Position numbers and translations under genes: made by a program | Notes under the pieces: generated by a model | Told to the model about the DNA's origin: nothing | What the model saw: the letters and a program-made list of their open reading frames with translations, nothing else | Databases searched by the model: none | NCBI GenBank assembly: GCA_965240325.2 | Contig: OZ251226.1 | Coordinates: 1,426,001 to 1,490,000 of the forward strand | Length of the DNA: 64,000 bases | Reading direction: 5' to 3' | Source: Rebecca billardiae RCC1528 | Taxonomy: Eukaryota > Haptophyta | In this document: positions 1 to 11,407 of the stretch, piece by piece | Position numbering within the stretch: position 1 is the stretch's first letter | Layout of the letters: each line of letters starts with the position of its first letter

Positions 1-635
1 CCGCGCGGCCGCCCAACGAGCGCGCGCTCGGTGGCGCGCGCCTTGCGCGTGGCGGCGTTGAAGGCGTCGATGGCCTCCTCGTTCAGCGCGGCGAGGAGCG
101 CGTCCTCCTCTGCGTCGACTGCGCGCGCGGCGTCCGCCTGCCACGTCACCCCCTCTTCCGCCTCGCCGCACAGGCTGGCCCACGCGCCCAGCGCCTGGCC
201 GTGCCCCGCCATGGCTGGCGAGAGGCCGAGTTCGGCCGCGGCGCGCGGCTCGCACAGGCCGAGCGCGCCGAGGAGGTGGCGCGATGTGATCACGCCGGCG
301 TGCAGCTCGCTCCACAGCGGGTCGTCCTGCCGCACGTACGCGAACGTGCGCGGGCCTCCGACGTGCACATCGTCGACGGGCGGAAGCGCGCGGAAGTGAT
401 CGTGCGCGCGCAACTCGTCGAGCGAGGTTGCTCGCCAGTGCACGTTGGGCACGCGCCCGCGGAGGAGCGGGTCCTGGCGACCGCCGGTTCGTTTTGGCGA
501 GGCGCTGCGCTCGCGCGCGCCGCGCCCCACGCCCAGATCGAGCTTCCCTTGCAGCGAGCGCGCGAGCTCCTCGTCGTCTGAGCCGCCGAGCAGCTCAAAC
601 TGATTGGCGGCTGGCGAGCGGGTGGCGCGGGGCAT
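1..635 (-). CDS. Unidentified protein, 3' end beyond the left edge
   Basis: An open frame starts at an ATG at 635 on the minus strand and stays open to base 1, giving 211 residues without a stop. The N-terminus is MPRATRSPAANQFELLGG, followed by an acidic/basic linker and then a more ordered stretch with TFAYVRQDDPLWSELHAG and VITSRHLLGALGLCEPRAA. The mix of aromatic and hydrophobic residues there is much more protein-like than the other two frames. The stretch faintly recalls the region ahead of YqaJ-type (restriction-endonuclease-fold) domains in algal proteins, but no nuclease motif is inside the window, so no function is assigned. It is divergent from the sulfite oxidase gene, with about 370 bp between start codons. 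No intron is evident. Confidence 0.6.
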   Translation of the reverse strand, partial: MPRATRSPAANQFELLGGSDDEELARSLQGKLDLGVGRGARERSASPKRTGGRQDPLLRGRVPNVHWRATSLDELRAHDHFRALPPVDDVHVGGPRTFAYVRQDDPLWSELHAGVITSRHLLGALGLCEPRAAAELGLSPAMAGHGQALGAWASLCGEAEEGVTWQADAARAVDAEEDALLAALNEEAIDAFNAATRKARATERALVGRPR

Positions 636-1008
636 GCCACTGGTGGTGGCTCGACGTTCCGGGCGCCTGCGCGACGGTCGTGCCCTACTGCGTGCGGGCG
701 ACGCCGGCTCGAGCAGCAAGAGCAGAAGCAAGAGAAGTAGTGACGCGCTCGCCGCCATGCGCGGATGCGCCGCCAACGACCAAAAGCCCGAAGCCCCGAG
801 AAAAGGGCGGGCCTGAGACGACGGTTTCAGGTTCGTCGAAAGGCCACGAACAGTGGCAGCGGCGTTTGGCGCGAGCGGTTGGAGTTGAGCTCCTCCATTT
901 CGCGGAATATTACCAGCATTTACCCGACCGAGGCTGTCCACCGGCCGCTGCGCAAAGATTCTTCCGCTGCGTGGTGGACGGCCGCGCGCATTCATCATCG
1001 CAACTGCG

Positions 1009-2990
1009 ATGAGACTCTTCCACGCCGCACGCTGGGCGCGACGTGCGGCGCTGGGCGCGGCCTGCGGCGCAAGCGCATCATTTGTGGCCTCTCGCGTCTC
1101 GTTGACCGAGGCCTCCGCGCCGTCGGCCGCTTCCGACCCGCTCTCGCCGCCGAGCGGCGCCCCGGCCGGCGGCCAGGCGCACGGCAAGGTGGTGGCATGT
1201 GGCTGGCCGACGTACACCAAGGCGCAGGTGGCGGAGCACGCGACGGCGGAGACGGGGATCTGGGTGACGTACAGGGACGGCGTGTACGACATCACCGACT
1301 TCGTTCAGGCGCACCCCGGGGGCAACCGTATCCTCCTCGCCGCGGGCAAGGCCATCGACGGATTTTGGAACCTGTACCAGCAGCACACCAACTCGCCCGC
1401 GCCCATGCAGATGCTGAAGGCGATGCAGATCGGTGCGTGCGCGCGGGCGGCAGGTGGCGTGGGGAGTGGAGGCGCGAGCGCCGCATGCCGCGCGCGCCGC
1501 GTGAGGCGGGGCGGGACACCACCACCGTGCATGCACTCGCGCGGAGGTGGATGCGCGCGCCGCATCAAACCGTCGGCGCGGCGCGGCGCTCGTGCGCGCA
1601 TGGCGCAGGCGTGCTCGACCCGTCGGAGGTGGAGCAGATAGACGAGGACGACCCGTACGCGCGTGACCCAAAGGTCCACCCCGCGCTGCACATGCACTCG
1701 GACAAGCCGCTCCAGGCCGAGACCCCCGCCGCGCTCCTCCTCGACAGCTGGGTGACGCCGAGCGACCTCTGGTTTGTGCGCGGCCACCACCCGGTGCCTG
1801 AGATTGACGAGAAGGAGTATCGGCTCACGGTGCGCGGGCGCGGGCTGGCGGAGCCGCGCGAGTTCAAGTTCACGCTCGAGGAGCTCAAGGCGAACTTCCC
1901 CAAGCACGAGGTCGTCGCCACGCTCCAGTGCGGCGGCAACGGCCGGCGGCTCTTCAACGACGTGAAGAAGACGATGGGCATCCCGTGGGGCGCCGGCGCC
2001 ATGTCCACGGCGCGCTGGGGCGGCGCACGCCTCAGCGACGTGCTGCGCTTCTGCGGGCTGCACGACACGGAGCGCGCGGGCGTGGAGCACGTGCAGTTCG
2101 AGGGCGCGGAGAGCCTCACCGCCTCCATCCCGGCCGACAAGGCCGTCAGCTCCACCGGCGACGTCCTGCTCGCCTATGAGATGAACGGAGAGGCGGTGCG
2201 CAGCCGCCCAACGACACGCGCGCGCGCGCGAGACCGCACGCCGCGGGCGGGGCGAGCGCGGCGGGCGGCGCCCTCTGCCGCTGCGGTCGTCGCTGGCGCG
2301 GCCGGCGGCTGCGCCCGCGCGCCTCTCACCCCGAGCCGTACCCGCGCATGCCTCCTCACGCGCGCCCCCACGCGCCCTCCCGCCGGCCTCTGTTCGCGCC
2401 AGGTCCCGCGCGCGCACGGCTACCCTGTGCGCGCGGTGGTGCCGGGGTACGTAGGCGTGCGGAATGTGAAGTGGCTGACGGCGGTGGTCACGTCGGACGA
2501 GGAGGCGAAGGGCCCGTGGCAGCGCGGCATCGCGTACAAGGGGTTCTCGCCCAACGTGGACTCCTTCGACCACGTCGACGTCGAGGCGGTGCCGAGCGTG
2601 CAGGAGCAGCCGGTGATGTCCGCCATCGTCCTGCCGCAGCCGGGGGAGACGGTGGAGGGTGACTCGGTCGAGGTGCGCGGCCTCGCGTGGAGCGGGGGCG
2701 GGCGCGGGATCGTGCGCGTCGACGTGTCCAACGACGACGGGCAGACGTGGACGACCGCGGAGCTCAAGGAGGGGAGCGAGCAGAAGCTCTCGCGCGCGTG
2801 GGCGTGGACGTTCTGGACGGCGACGCTCCCGGTGCCGCCGGGCGCCAAGCCAGGCGACAAGATGCGGCTGTGCGCCAAGGCGACTGACGCGTCGTACAAC
2901 ACGCAGCCCGAGAGATCTGACGCGATCTGGAACATCCGCGGCATCCTGTACAACGCGTGGTCGCGCGTCGAGGTGGAGCTCGATCCGTGA
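1009..2990 (+). CDS. SUOX: Sulfite oxidase (cytochrome b5 + molybdopterin domains)
   Basis: Three exons, 1009-1432, 1609-2195 and 2403-2990, join in phase to give 532 residues. The product oxidises sulfite to sulfate using molybdopterin and passes electrons through heme b5, normally to cytochrome c in the mitochondrial intermembrane space. Residues 1-35 form an Arg/Ala-rich leader compatible with mitochondrial import. A cytochrome b5 domain follows, with heme-ligand motif HPGG near residue 101. The Moco domain begins DPYARDPKV and carries the Mo-ligand cysteine in TLQCGGNGRR near residue 249. The C-terminal dimerisation domain holds VPGYVGVRNVKWL and the Trp-rich RAWAWTFW. Both introns start GTGCG. 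Having the b5 domain makes it animal-type rather than plant-type (plant peroxisomal SO lacks heme). Family assignment is secure; location is inferred. Confidence 0.93.
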
Positions 2991-3745
2991 GGCGGAGTCG
3001 CGAGTATTGGCCTGAGTCTCCAGGCTACGTCGCGCTGGCGACACTGTGCCGCTACTCGCTAGCAGTAGCAGGCAGCAGTGCAGTGAGCACACCCGCCGCC
3101 GTAGCCTGCACACCGTCAGCCGATATGACTTACTGCTGTACGTATGAGAGTTCTGAGCAGGAAACGACTAGCTAGCAGCTGATGCGCGATCATGAGGCGG
3201 CTAGCTGGTGCGCCGCCGGGCTTATATTCAATGGTAGCTCAGGATTCTCAGGACCGTACGCGTGGTGGCTACGGAGTACGGTGTCCGCCGCCCTGCTCCG
3301 AGACAATCGGCCTGCTCATGACAGTGACACACGCGGGCTGGCTCCCACGCCCGCCCGCGCGCTGGCGCGCTCGGCGAGGCAACGCCTTGCAATGTTCCTG
3401 TATGCATCGTCATGCATGTAGTCTGTAGACGTAGTCCCTAGCGCCCTTGAGCGGGTCGTGGGCGTGTGGTGGCAGTGCGCGACGACCGCCGCCGAACTGC
3501 TCACAAGGCACGAGCCACGACGCGGCGACGACGACTGCGACGGCTAGCGCGCAGATGACATCACGTGCACGTTTCCGCCCGTACTGGTATCCACCGGCGG
3601 CGTAACGCGTGCGCAGCTCCCTCGGGCCTGCGCACCGCACGCACTCTCAGCGGCCGATGCGAGCGGTCCGCTGCGCACCGCACCCGCGCCGCGCCGACGG
3701 GTCACTGCCAACGACCGACAGCGGCCTCGCGCGCGTCGTCAACGC
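2991..3745. other. Intergenic, convergent gene ends
   Basis: Between the sulfite oxidase stop and the thioesterase stop on the other strand. I see no gene-like frame, RNA or clear repeat. Confidence 0.6.
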
Positions 3746-4457
3746 TCACTCCCGCACGACGAGGCTCTCGAGCAGCGTGCGCACGGGAGGAGCGATCGGC
3801 GTCGGTTTCCCGCCCTCGTCAACGTACACGTGGACGAACGTGCCCGCGGCCGCTGCCCGCTGCTCGGCCGCCGCCTTTTCAGCGACTCCGCCGTCAAAGA
3901 TGCCTATGGCGTACGCCACGCTGGACGAGCCCACGCGCTCGACGCGCAGGCCGATGTCGACGGGGTGCGGGTAGGTGAGCGGCTCGAAGTACCGGCACGA
4001 CGACTCGGCGACGAAGCGGGGCGCCTCCTTGCCGATGCCGTGCCGGATCAGGTGCTCGTTGACCGCATCGTCCATAAATGCGTAGTAGATCACCTGCGTC
4101 GTGTGGCGCGCGCGCGCGTGGGAGGGAGGCGGGTGAAGGGTGGACAGCCGCAGGCGCGCCGCTTGTCTCGCGCCAGTATGGTATCCGTGCGCCGCGGCGG
4201 CGACGCCCGTCGCGCGCGTCGCGCACGTTGTTGATGTGCCCAAAGCCTGAGGAGCAGGCGGGCGCAAGGGCGGGGACACGCGCGCGCGCGCATGCAAGGG
4301 GTCAGTGGAGCTGGCGTGGCAGAGGCACCGAGGTGATACGGAGTGTCGCACCGTCCGTGTCATTCCAGCGCGTCTGCCGGCGCTCAAAGAGCGCAAACGC
4401 GCTCCGTGCCGGCGGCGGCGCGCGTGTGGACAGCCGACGCACGTGCACGCCCGCCAT
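3746..4457 (-). CDS. Hotdog-fold acyl-CoA thioesterase (4HBT-like)
   Basis: Three exons on the minus strand, 4457-4352, 4246-4227 and 4093-3746, give 157 residues. The middle exon is only 20 nt and encodes the centre of the family signature: joined, the motif reads RWNDTDGFGHINN followed by VIYYAFMDDAVNEHL. The Asp/His/Asn pattern is that of 4-hydroxybenzoyl-CoA thioesterase/YbgC-type enzymes, which hydrolyse acyl-CoA to free acid and CoA. Length is typical for a single hotdog domain. The start MAGVHVRRLSTRAP is Arg-rich and could be an organelle leader. The exons rejoin in phase only if the microexon is used (106+20+348 nt), and all introns have GTGCG donors. The gene ends LESLVVRE. Substrate is not predictable from sequence. 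Confidence 0.85.
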
Positions 4458-4989
4458 CGTGCGTGGTTGTGGCCGGCCGGCCGGCGTTTGTCAAGGTGGG
4501 GGATTATTATATCATTTGAGCTGAAAACGCCTGCTGCGACCGCCTATTCGTCAAGCAAGTTCGTCGTGCCCGAGTGAGATTCTCTCGAACCGGCCGCAGA
4601 CCGGCCATCTCCGGATGCCCAGATGCACGTCTCGGCGCAACGACTGGGCATCACGGCCGTGTGGCGCGCACCGAAAGCTCGGGCAACACGCCGAACTATC
4701 AAATAGTTTCGTCGCGAAGGTCGTGAGGCGCGCTCCCGACCACTCGTCTGTCGGCACCCAAGTTTCACTCAAGCCCATTGGTGCGCTCTAATTAATCCTC
4801 GCCTAGCAACAACATTCTCGCCGTCCGTGCCAAGGTTCGAGCACCTTCATCAGGCCGGCCCTTTGGTCTGGGGCGACCCTGTAAGATTCCTGCCGCATCT
4901 TGACGGGCATCTCCGCGCTTCTCGCGGCGGCTGTCCAGAGAGCTCCGACACCGCACCGCCGGCGCACGCGCAAGCCGATACCCCAAGCT
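4458..4989. promoter_or_regulatory. Shared upstream region, thioesterase/fatty-acid fusion gene
   Basis: 532 bp between divergent start codons, locally less GC-rich than the genes (for example an AT-rich tract near 4500-4515). No specific element is recognised. Confidence 0.45.
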
Positions 4990-7900
4990 ATGACCGACGT
5001 CGCGACGGCCGCCGCTTCCCCGGCGCTCGACGCGCTGCCCAAGGCGTCACCCTCCTCGGTGAAGGGCCTGTGGACGATGGCCAAGCTCCTCTCTGCCTAC
5101 CTCGTCGGCTTCGCGCTCATCCGCGCCTCGGCGGTGTCGCTTCCCCTCGGCGTCGGCATCTCCGCGATGGCGCTGTCTGGGGTGCGCGGCGGCGACGCGC
5201 GTACACGGCCTCGCGTGGCAATGCACGACCCAACGCGCACTCCAAACCGCCTGCGGCGCCAGCCGCACCGCCAGTGCACTCACCCGAGCCGCCGCGCGCC
5301 CTGCGACCCGCGACCGTGCGCGCGCAGTTTTTCGTTGTTGGTGTGGACTGCAGCCGCCGCACCTTCTTCGCAGGCAAGGCTCTCAACGACTTTGTGGGCG
5401 CACTCGTGCTCCTGCCCCTCCTTCGCTCGCTCGACTCCGTGCGCCAGTCGCCCAAGGTGCGCCGCGCGGCAGTGCGGTCGCGGCTCGACCGCGCGGCGCC
5501 ATGCGTCACGGCGGGCGTGCGGCGCGAGCATCGGCGGTGTGCGTGCGGCGCGCGCAGCCCGTTGCTCACTCGCGTTCGCGTCTCGCGCCGCCGCCACCGC
5601 CGCCGCCGCCCCGTCGCGCCGCGCAGGGTGGCCACGGCCTCGTGACGCGCCTGCTCAGCGCGGCGCAGCGCTCGGGCCTCGTGCTCGCGATCGTTGCGGC
5701 CGCCGTCGGCGCCGCGATCTACTTCGGCCGCGTCGTCGACCTGCTCAAGTACTGGGTGGTTCCGCTGCTGTGCATGCACCTGCAGCTCGGCACCTTCACT
5801 TCGTCGACGAGCCGCGGCTCGTGGCCGTCGTACATGCTGCTCCACCCGGCGATGCAGGAGGCGGAGCACTCCGGCCTCGCGGAGGCGGCGCGCGAGACGC
5901 CCGCGTACGCGGTCAAGCAGCTGCACCTCGCGGCGGAGCGCGCGATGCCGTCGGGCGCGTCGTTCTCCGGCCTCGGCGCCTCGCTCATGCGCTTCGTCAT
6001 CGTCAGCGGCAAGCGCGAGTTCGTCCTCTGGCCCCTCGGCGCGGCGCTCGTCGCGCTCAGCTCGCCGTCCGGCCGCGCGGCGCTCGCCATCGACTCGATG
6101 CCGTGGCAGCTCACGATGAAGGAGACGACGGAGTGGATGGCGCGGCACTACGAGATCCCCTTCATCCTCGTCGCCACCTACCTCACCGGCATCTACGTCG
6201 GCACCAAGCTGATGGCCTCGCGCCAGCCGTTCGACCTGAAGGGCGCGCTCGCCGCGTGGAACTTCCTGCTGAGCGCCGGCTCGATCACCGGCTTCGTGAT
6301 GGCGTCGCACCTCGCGATCAACGCGGTGCGCCACAAGGGCGTGCACGCGCTCGCGTGCGACAACACCGTGTGGTGGGGCAACCCCGCCGTCATGCTCTTC
6401 TGCCTCTCCAAGGTGCCCGAGCTCGTCGACACGGCGTTCATCGTGCTGCGCAAGAAGCCGCTCCACTTCCTGCACTACTACCACCACGCGACGGTGCTGC
6501 TCTTCTGCTGGGACGCGTGGGTGGTGAACAACGCGGTCGGCGGCATGTTCGCCATCATGAACCTCCTCGTGCACTCGATCATGTACGCGTACTACTGCGC
6601 GGCCGCGATCGGCGTGCGCTTCCCGCAGATCCTGCGCAAGAACATCACCAACCTGCAGCTCACGCAGATGGTGCTCGGCTGCAGCCTGTGCGTGTACAAC
6701 ATGTGCAACTGCAACCGCACGCCGTCGAACAACATGTACGGCCTCGCCATGTACGCCTCGTACTTCGCGCTCTTCCTCAACTTCTGGGTGCAGCAGTACG
6801 TGATCATGCCGCGCAAGAAGAAGGCGGCGGCGGCGGCGGCCAAGAAGGAGGAGGCGGCGGCCGCGGCGGCGGCGGCGGCGCCCAAGGGCGCCAAGCCGGC
6901 GGCGGCGGAGGAGAAGCTGCACTGGGGCTACTTCCTCTCGCCGATCAACTGGCCGATGGGCTCGTACATCGCTCTCGTCCACGCGCTCGGCATCTGGGGC
7001 CTGATGCGCGCGCCGTACGCCGCGCCGCAGACGTGGCTCTGGTCGTTCATCCTCTGGCCCATCTCGGGCTTCGGCATCACCGGCGGCGTGCACCGGCTGT
7101 GGTCGCACCGCTCGTACAAGGCGAAGGCGCCGTTCCGCTTCCTCACGATGGTCGCCAACTCGATCGCCAACCAGGGCACCATCCACCACTGGGCGCGCGA
7201 CCACCGCGTGCACCACCTCCACTCTGAGACGGACTCGGACCCGCACAACGCGCTCCGCGGCTTCTTCTTCGCGCACGTCGGCTGGCTGCTGCTCAAGAAG
7301 CGCCCCGCGGTGATCGAGGCGGGCAAGAAGGTGGACATGAGCGACATCGACGCCGACTGGGTCTGCGAGGTGCAGCGCAAGCTCGACCCCTTCTGGAACA
7401 TGTTCTGGTGCTTCGTCTTCCCCGCGCTCGTCGCGCAGCACGGCTGGGGCGAGAGCTTTGGCACGGGCGTGCTCGTCGCGGGCTTCATGCGCTACGTGTA
7501 CGTGCTGCACTGCACGTGGCTGGTGAACTCGGCGGCGCACCTGCACGGCGACCGGCCGTACGAGCCGCGCACCAACCCGTCCGAGAACTTCACCGTCGCC
7601 GTCGCCTCGCTCGGCGAGGGCTGGCACGACTGGCACCACAAGTTCGCGTTTGACTACGCGGCCTCGGAGTACGGCATCGCCTTCCAGTTCAACCCGACGA
7701 AGCTGATCATCGACATGGGCGCGTGGGTCGGGCAGGTGTACGAGCGGCGCCGCGCGACGGACATCTGGCAGCGCGAGGTGGCGCGGCGCGACGCGAAGGA
7801 GGCGGAGCTCGCCAAGCTCACGCTGCCGAAGGACTCGACCGAGCTGAGCAAGGCGTCGGTGCGCGGCGCGATCCCGGAGCACTGCTTCAAGCACTCGTAC

Positions 7901-9217
7901 GCCAAGTCCTTCTACCACCTCGCCGAGGACCTGGCGATCATCGGCGCGCTGGTGGGCGCGGTGCTGTACGCGCAGCAGGCGCTGCCGTCGTGGGCGATGG
8001 CGCTCGCGTGGCCCGTCTACTGGTTCTACGCCGGGCTCGTCGGCACGGGCCTGTGGGTGCTCGCGCACGAGTGCGGCCACGGAGGCTTCACCGCTAGCCA
8101 GGTGCGGCGCCGCGCGGCGCCGCGCGGCGCGCGCGCGAACCGAGCAAGCGGGCTGGCGAGCGGTGCGCGGCGGGATGCCGCGGCGTCGGGTGCCTGACCG
8201 CTCGCCCTGCCCGCGCCCCCCATCGCCCTGCCCGCGCCCGCAGACCGTGAACGACATCGTCGGCTTCACCCTGCACTCGGCGCTGCTGACGCCCTACTTC
8301 TCGTGGCAGATCACGCACGCGAAGCACCACCGCCGCACCAACCACCTCACCGATGGCGAGAGCTGGGTGCCGTCGGCGGGCAACCCGAACGGCAAGCGCG
8401 CGCAGTGGTACAAGACGCACGCCGGCACCATCTTCCGCATCGCGCTCGTCTGGACGATCGGCTGGTGGGTGTACCTCATCAACAACGACACCGGTGCGCG
8501 GCGCGTGCCGAGCGCGCGCGCGCGCGCGCGCGCGCGCGGCCAGCCAGCCTCTCGCGCCGCGCCGCCCCGCCCCGCGCGCGCGCCGTCGCGGCCACGTGCC
8601 GTCCCGACCTCTGACGCTCTCCGCCCCCGCCCCGCCGCCCTCTGCGCACAGGCGCGCGCAAGAACAAGGGCCAGTCCCACTTCGACCCGAACGCGCGCGG
8701 CCTCTTCTCCGCCAAGGAGGCGTGGAAGGTGCGGGCGTCGAACGCGGGCATGGTGGCGATGCTCGGCGTGCTCGGGTATGCGTGCCAGGTGTTCGGCGTG
8801 CGCCAGGTCGTGGCGCTCTACTTTGTGCCGCAGATGATTGTGAACATCTACCTCACGTGCATCACCTTCATGCAGCACACGCACGAGGCCGTGCCGCACT
8901 ACGACGAGAAGGAGTGGACGTGGCTGCGCGGCGGCCTCGCGACCGTCGACCGCTCGATGGGCGTCTGGTTTGACCGCCGGCTGCACCACATCACCGACTC
9001 GCACGTGTGCCACCACCTCTTCTCGGACATGCCCTTCTACGGCGCGAAGGAGGCGACGCCGTACATCGCGGAGCACTGCGGCAAGTACTACCGCTCGCAC
9101 GTCTCCACCTACGCCGGCTCGGTGTACCTCGGCTTTTGGCACGACTTTTACACGACCATGAAGGCGTGCCTGGTCGTGCAGCAGGACGGCGTCGACCACT
9201 TCTGGTACTTCAAGTGA
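4990..9217 (+). CDS. Trifunctional elongase / Delta9 desaturase / Delta12 desaturase fusion
   Basis: Exons 4990-5200, 5374-5456, 5627-8101, 8244-8493 and 8652-9217 give 1,194 residues. Residues 1-250 are hydrophobic and unassigned. Residues about 250-465 are an ELO elongase with the HxxHH box FLHYYHHATVLLFCW (near 380), closest in style to ELOVL6-type enzymes that elongate C16 saturated acyl-CoA. A Lys/Ala linker follows. Residues about 490-800 are an acyl-CoA Delta9 desaturase with HRLWSH (587), HRVHH (624) and HDWHH (765). Residues about 830-1194 are a Delta12/omega3-type desaturase with HECGH (912), HAKHH (948) and HVCHH (1124). All His boxes are intact, so 16:0 to 18:0 to 18:1 to 18:2 on one chain is plausible, probably in the ER. 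The first donor is uncertain: GTGCGC at 5182 breaks phase, GTACAC at 5201 keeps it. Regiospecificity is inferred. Confidence 0.9.
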
Positions 9218-11407
9218 GCGGGGCAGCCGGTGACGCCTGTCCCCTCGAGCCGCGCGCACGCGCCTCCGGGCGGGTGCCGCGTGGCAGGGCGCACCCGCGG
9301 GTAACACCGCGCGTGCGCCGTACCGCCAGCACGCCCTTCTCTCTCGGCTCGCGCCTCCGTACCGGAGTCTCAGGGGCCGGCGGCCGCGGCACGCGTCGGC
9401 CGAGGCCACGTGCGCGGTGCGCCGGCTGAGATTGAGCCGGCTCGCTTTGTCCAGCCTTGGCAGTCGCCTCAAATCAGCATCCGCCCACCGCATGGTATCC
9501 ATGACCACCCACAAATTGTCACCATCAGGATGCTCCCTGCTATAGCTATACTTGTCGATCGATCGTCTGCTGTCGTCCGTAGTAGACAGGTTGCACAGGA
9601 AACTGTCCTTGGTGTTACATTTCTCAGAGACGGCGCCTCTGAAGGATGGCGCCCGCCCACTCGCCGCTCGTGGGTGGCGCGCGCCTCGCGTGTCGATGCA
9701 GCCCCGCATGATGACTAGCTGAATGCGCGTGTCGTCAGGACTTGTCCGCGTGCGCTACATCCCTTGAGCTAGCACAGCCGGGACACCCTCGCCGTCGGCA
9801 GTGACTGTCATCATCCCAGCACACGTCGCGTGATGAGACGGCAAAGCCACAGCAGCATCACCCTCTCGACCAGGATCATCAGGCAGCTGGAGACAGTCCT
9901 CCCTTCGACGCGTCTCGGAGCGAGCGCACACGCCCGGCTCTATCTGCTTCACACCGCCCGCGCCATCCGCCTCGAGCCCGCCAACGCCCGTCACCACGCG
10001 CAGTATGGCAAACCGTCATGATCGGACCGAGCTCGTCGACGAGTGCAGCCTTCGCCAGCAGTGCCGCGCGCGAGCATTCGAGTTCGACAGTAAGTCGTCA
10101 GCGACTTGTGGGCCGGCGGGGAGATCCACGCGTGGCATGATAGCATGTAGGTCGTCAGCTCCTGCTCGGTGTACGCACGCGCTCTGCATCTGAACACTCG
10201 ATAGAAGCTTTCGATGATCACCATCGAGCTGTCTACGTGAGCCTGTGCGACCGTCTGCGCAACACCTCGCGCCTCACCCTTGGTGCTGCGCTCACGCGAG
10301 ACAAAGAAGGCTATGTAGGGCTCACTGACCATTCGTACAGTAAGAGCGTCCTTGCCGCAGCGAGTGACAGCTTCCTTCGCCCGCTCCTTAGCACTCGCCC
10401 TGCTGTTCTTGGGCGTGAGTGAGGCGTGGTGCCTCGTCAGCCTGCCGAGCAGTTCTTGTCGATGCGTGTCACAGCGCGGAAGCACGTGTGCGTTCGAGAG
10501 GCGTCGTGCGTGGATGCCGTTCTTCATGCTGACGACATAGACGGACTGCGTAGCGGCCATCTCCTCATCCAAGAGCCTCGAGCATGCCACGACTCTGACA
10601 CTTCAGCGCTCCGGCCGGCGCGCATGCACCATCAAGTGCAACCGAGCGATTGAGAGGTAGCCGCCGCCAGCTTTTCGACCCTCACCAACACGCGCTGGAT
10701 GAACATTGCAAGGTTGTCGCATTCTATGAGTGTCGCGTGTCTCCTCCCGCGACTGTTGCTGCGCAACGTGATGTGCAAGACCAGTCGCGCGCGCGCTCCA
10801 TCCAATGCATGCACAGCTGATGCATGGACGTGGCCGAGCGCAAGCACGCACGCGCGAGTCGTAGGCTGCGAACGTCGTGTGCGGCCAGACTGCGATGTGC
10901 ATGGCACGTATCCACCTTGCATTGCTACCTCTCTTCACACCGGGCCTGGAACTCTTCCAGGCTGAGACGGCCTGCTCTGCTGCCCTCTGCGACTCAGATG
11001 CCACGTGAACGTGCCGCGCGGCTGCGCGATGTCGCGATTGGAGCTCAAGGGTGGTTGACTTTCGGTACATGCTACTCAAGCAGGAAGAGGCCGATCGAGG
11101 CGCGGAGTGGCGCGCTGCACCCGCAACAGCGGGCATCGTGCAGCGCGCGAGAGCGCGCGCCGCTTCCGAGCGCACGGCGACGGCGCCATGTACCGAAAGA
11201 CGGGTGGACAGGTCGCGTCCACTGGGAATGTAACATCTGTCAGTCGCGGGCGGTCATTTTTCCGTGCAACCTGTCAGTAATAATAATATAACGTTCGGTA
11301 TAATAATAATACTAATTAACCCGGGTATATATATATATATTATCGAATAAGATCGATATCTCGCGTCGTAGTCGCGCAGCAATTTTATATACAGCATTGT
11401 AAGACGA
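9218..11407. other. Gene-free region
   Basis: Open frames here (such as minus 9991-10590 and 10603-11175) are rich in Arg/Ser/His/Cys without domain structure and read like chance frames. A short TA run lies at about 11321-11342. It may hold old decayed elements; nothing is identifiable. Confidence 0.5.

Noticed and set aside
1305-3113. 602-residue antisense frame over sulfite oxidase
   Set aside because: Shadow of a clear sense gene; no domain structure.
4900-4989. Upstream extension of the fatty-acid fusion protein
   Set aside because: Starts with TTG; the first ATG is at 4990 and the extension is not protein-like.
5117-8269. 1,050-residue antisense open frame across the fatty-acid fusion gene
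   Set aside because: It consists of Arg/Ala/His/Val-rich sequence without domains and is explained by GC-rich codon bias of the sense gene.
9991-11175. Two minus-strand frames of about 190-200 residues
   Set aside because: No domain, no splice structure and random composition; considered chance frames.
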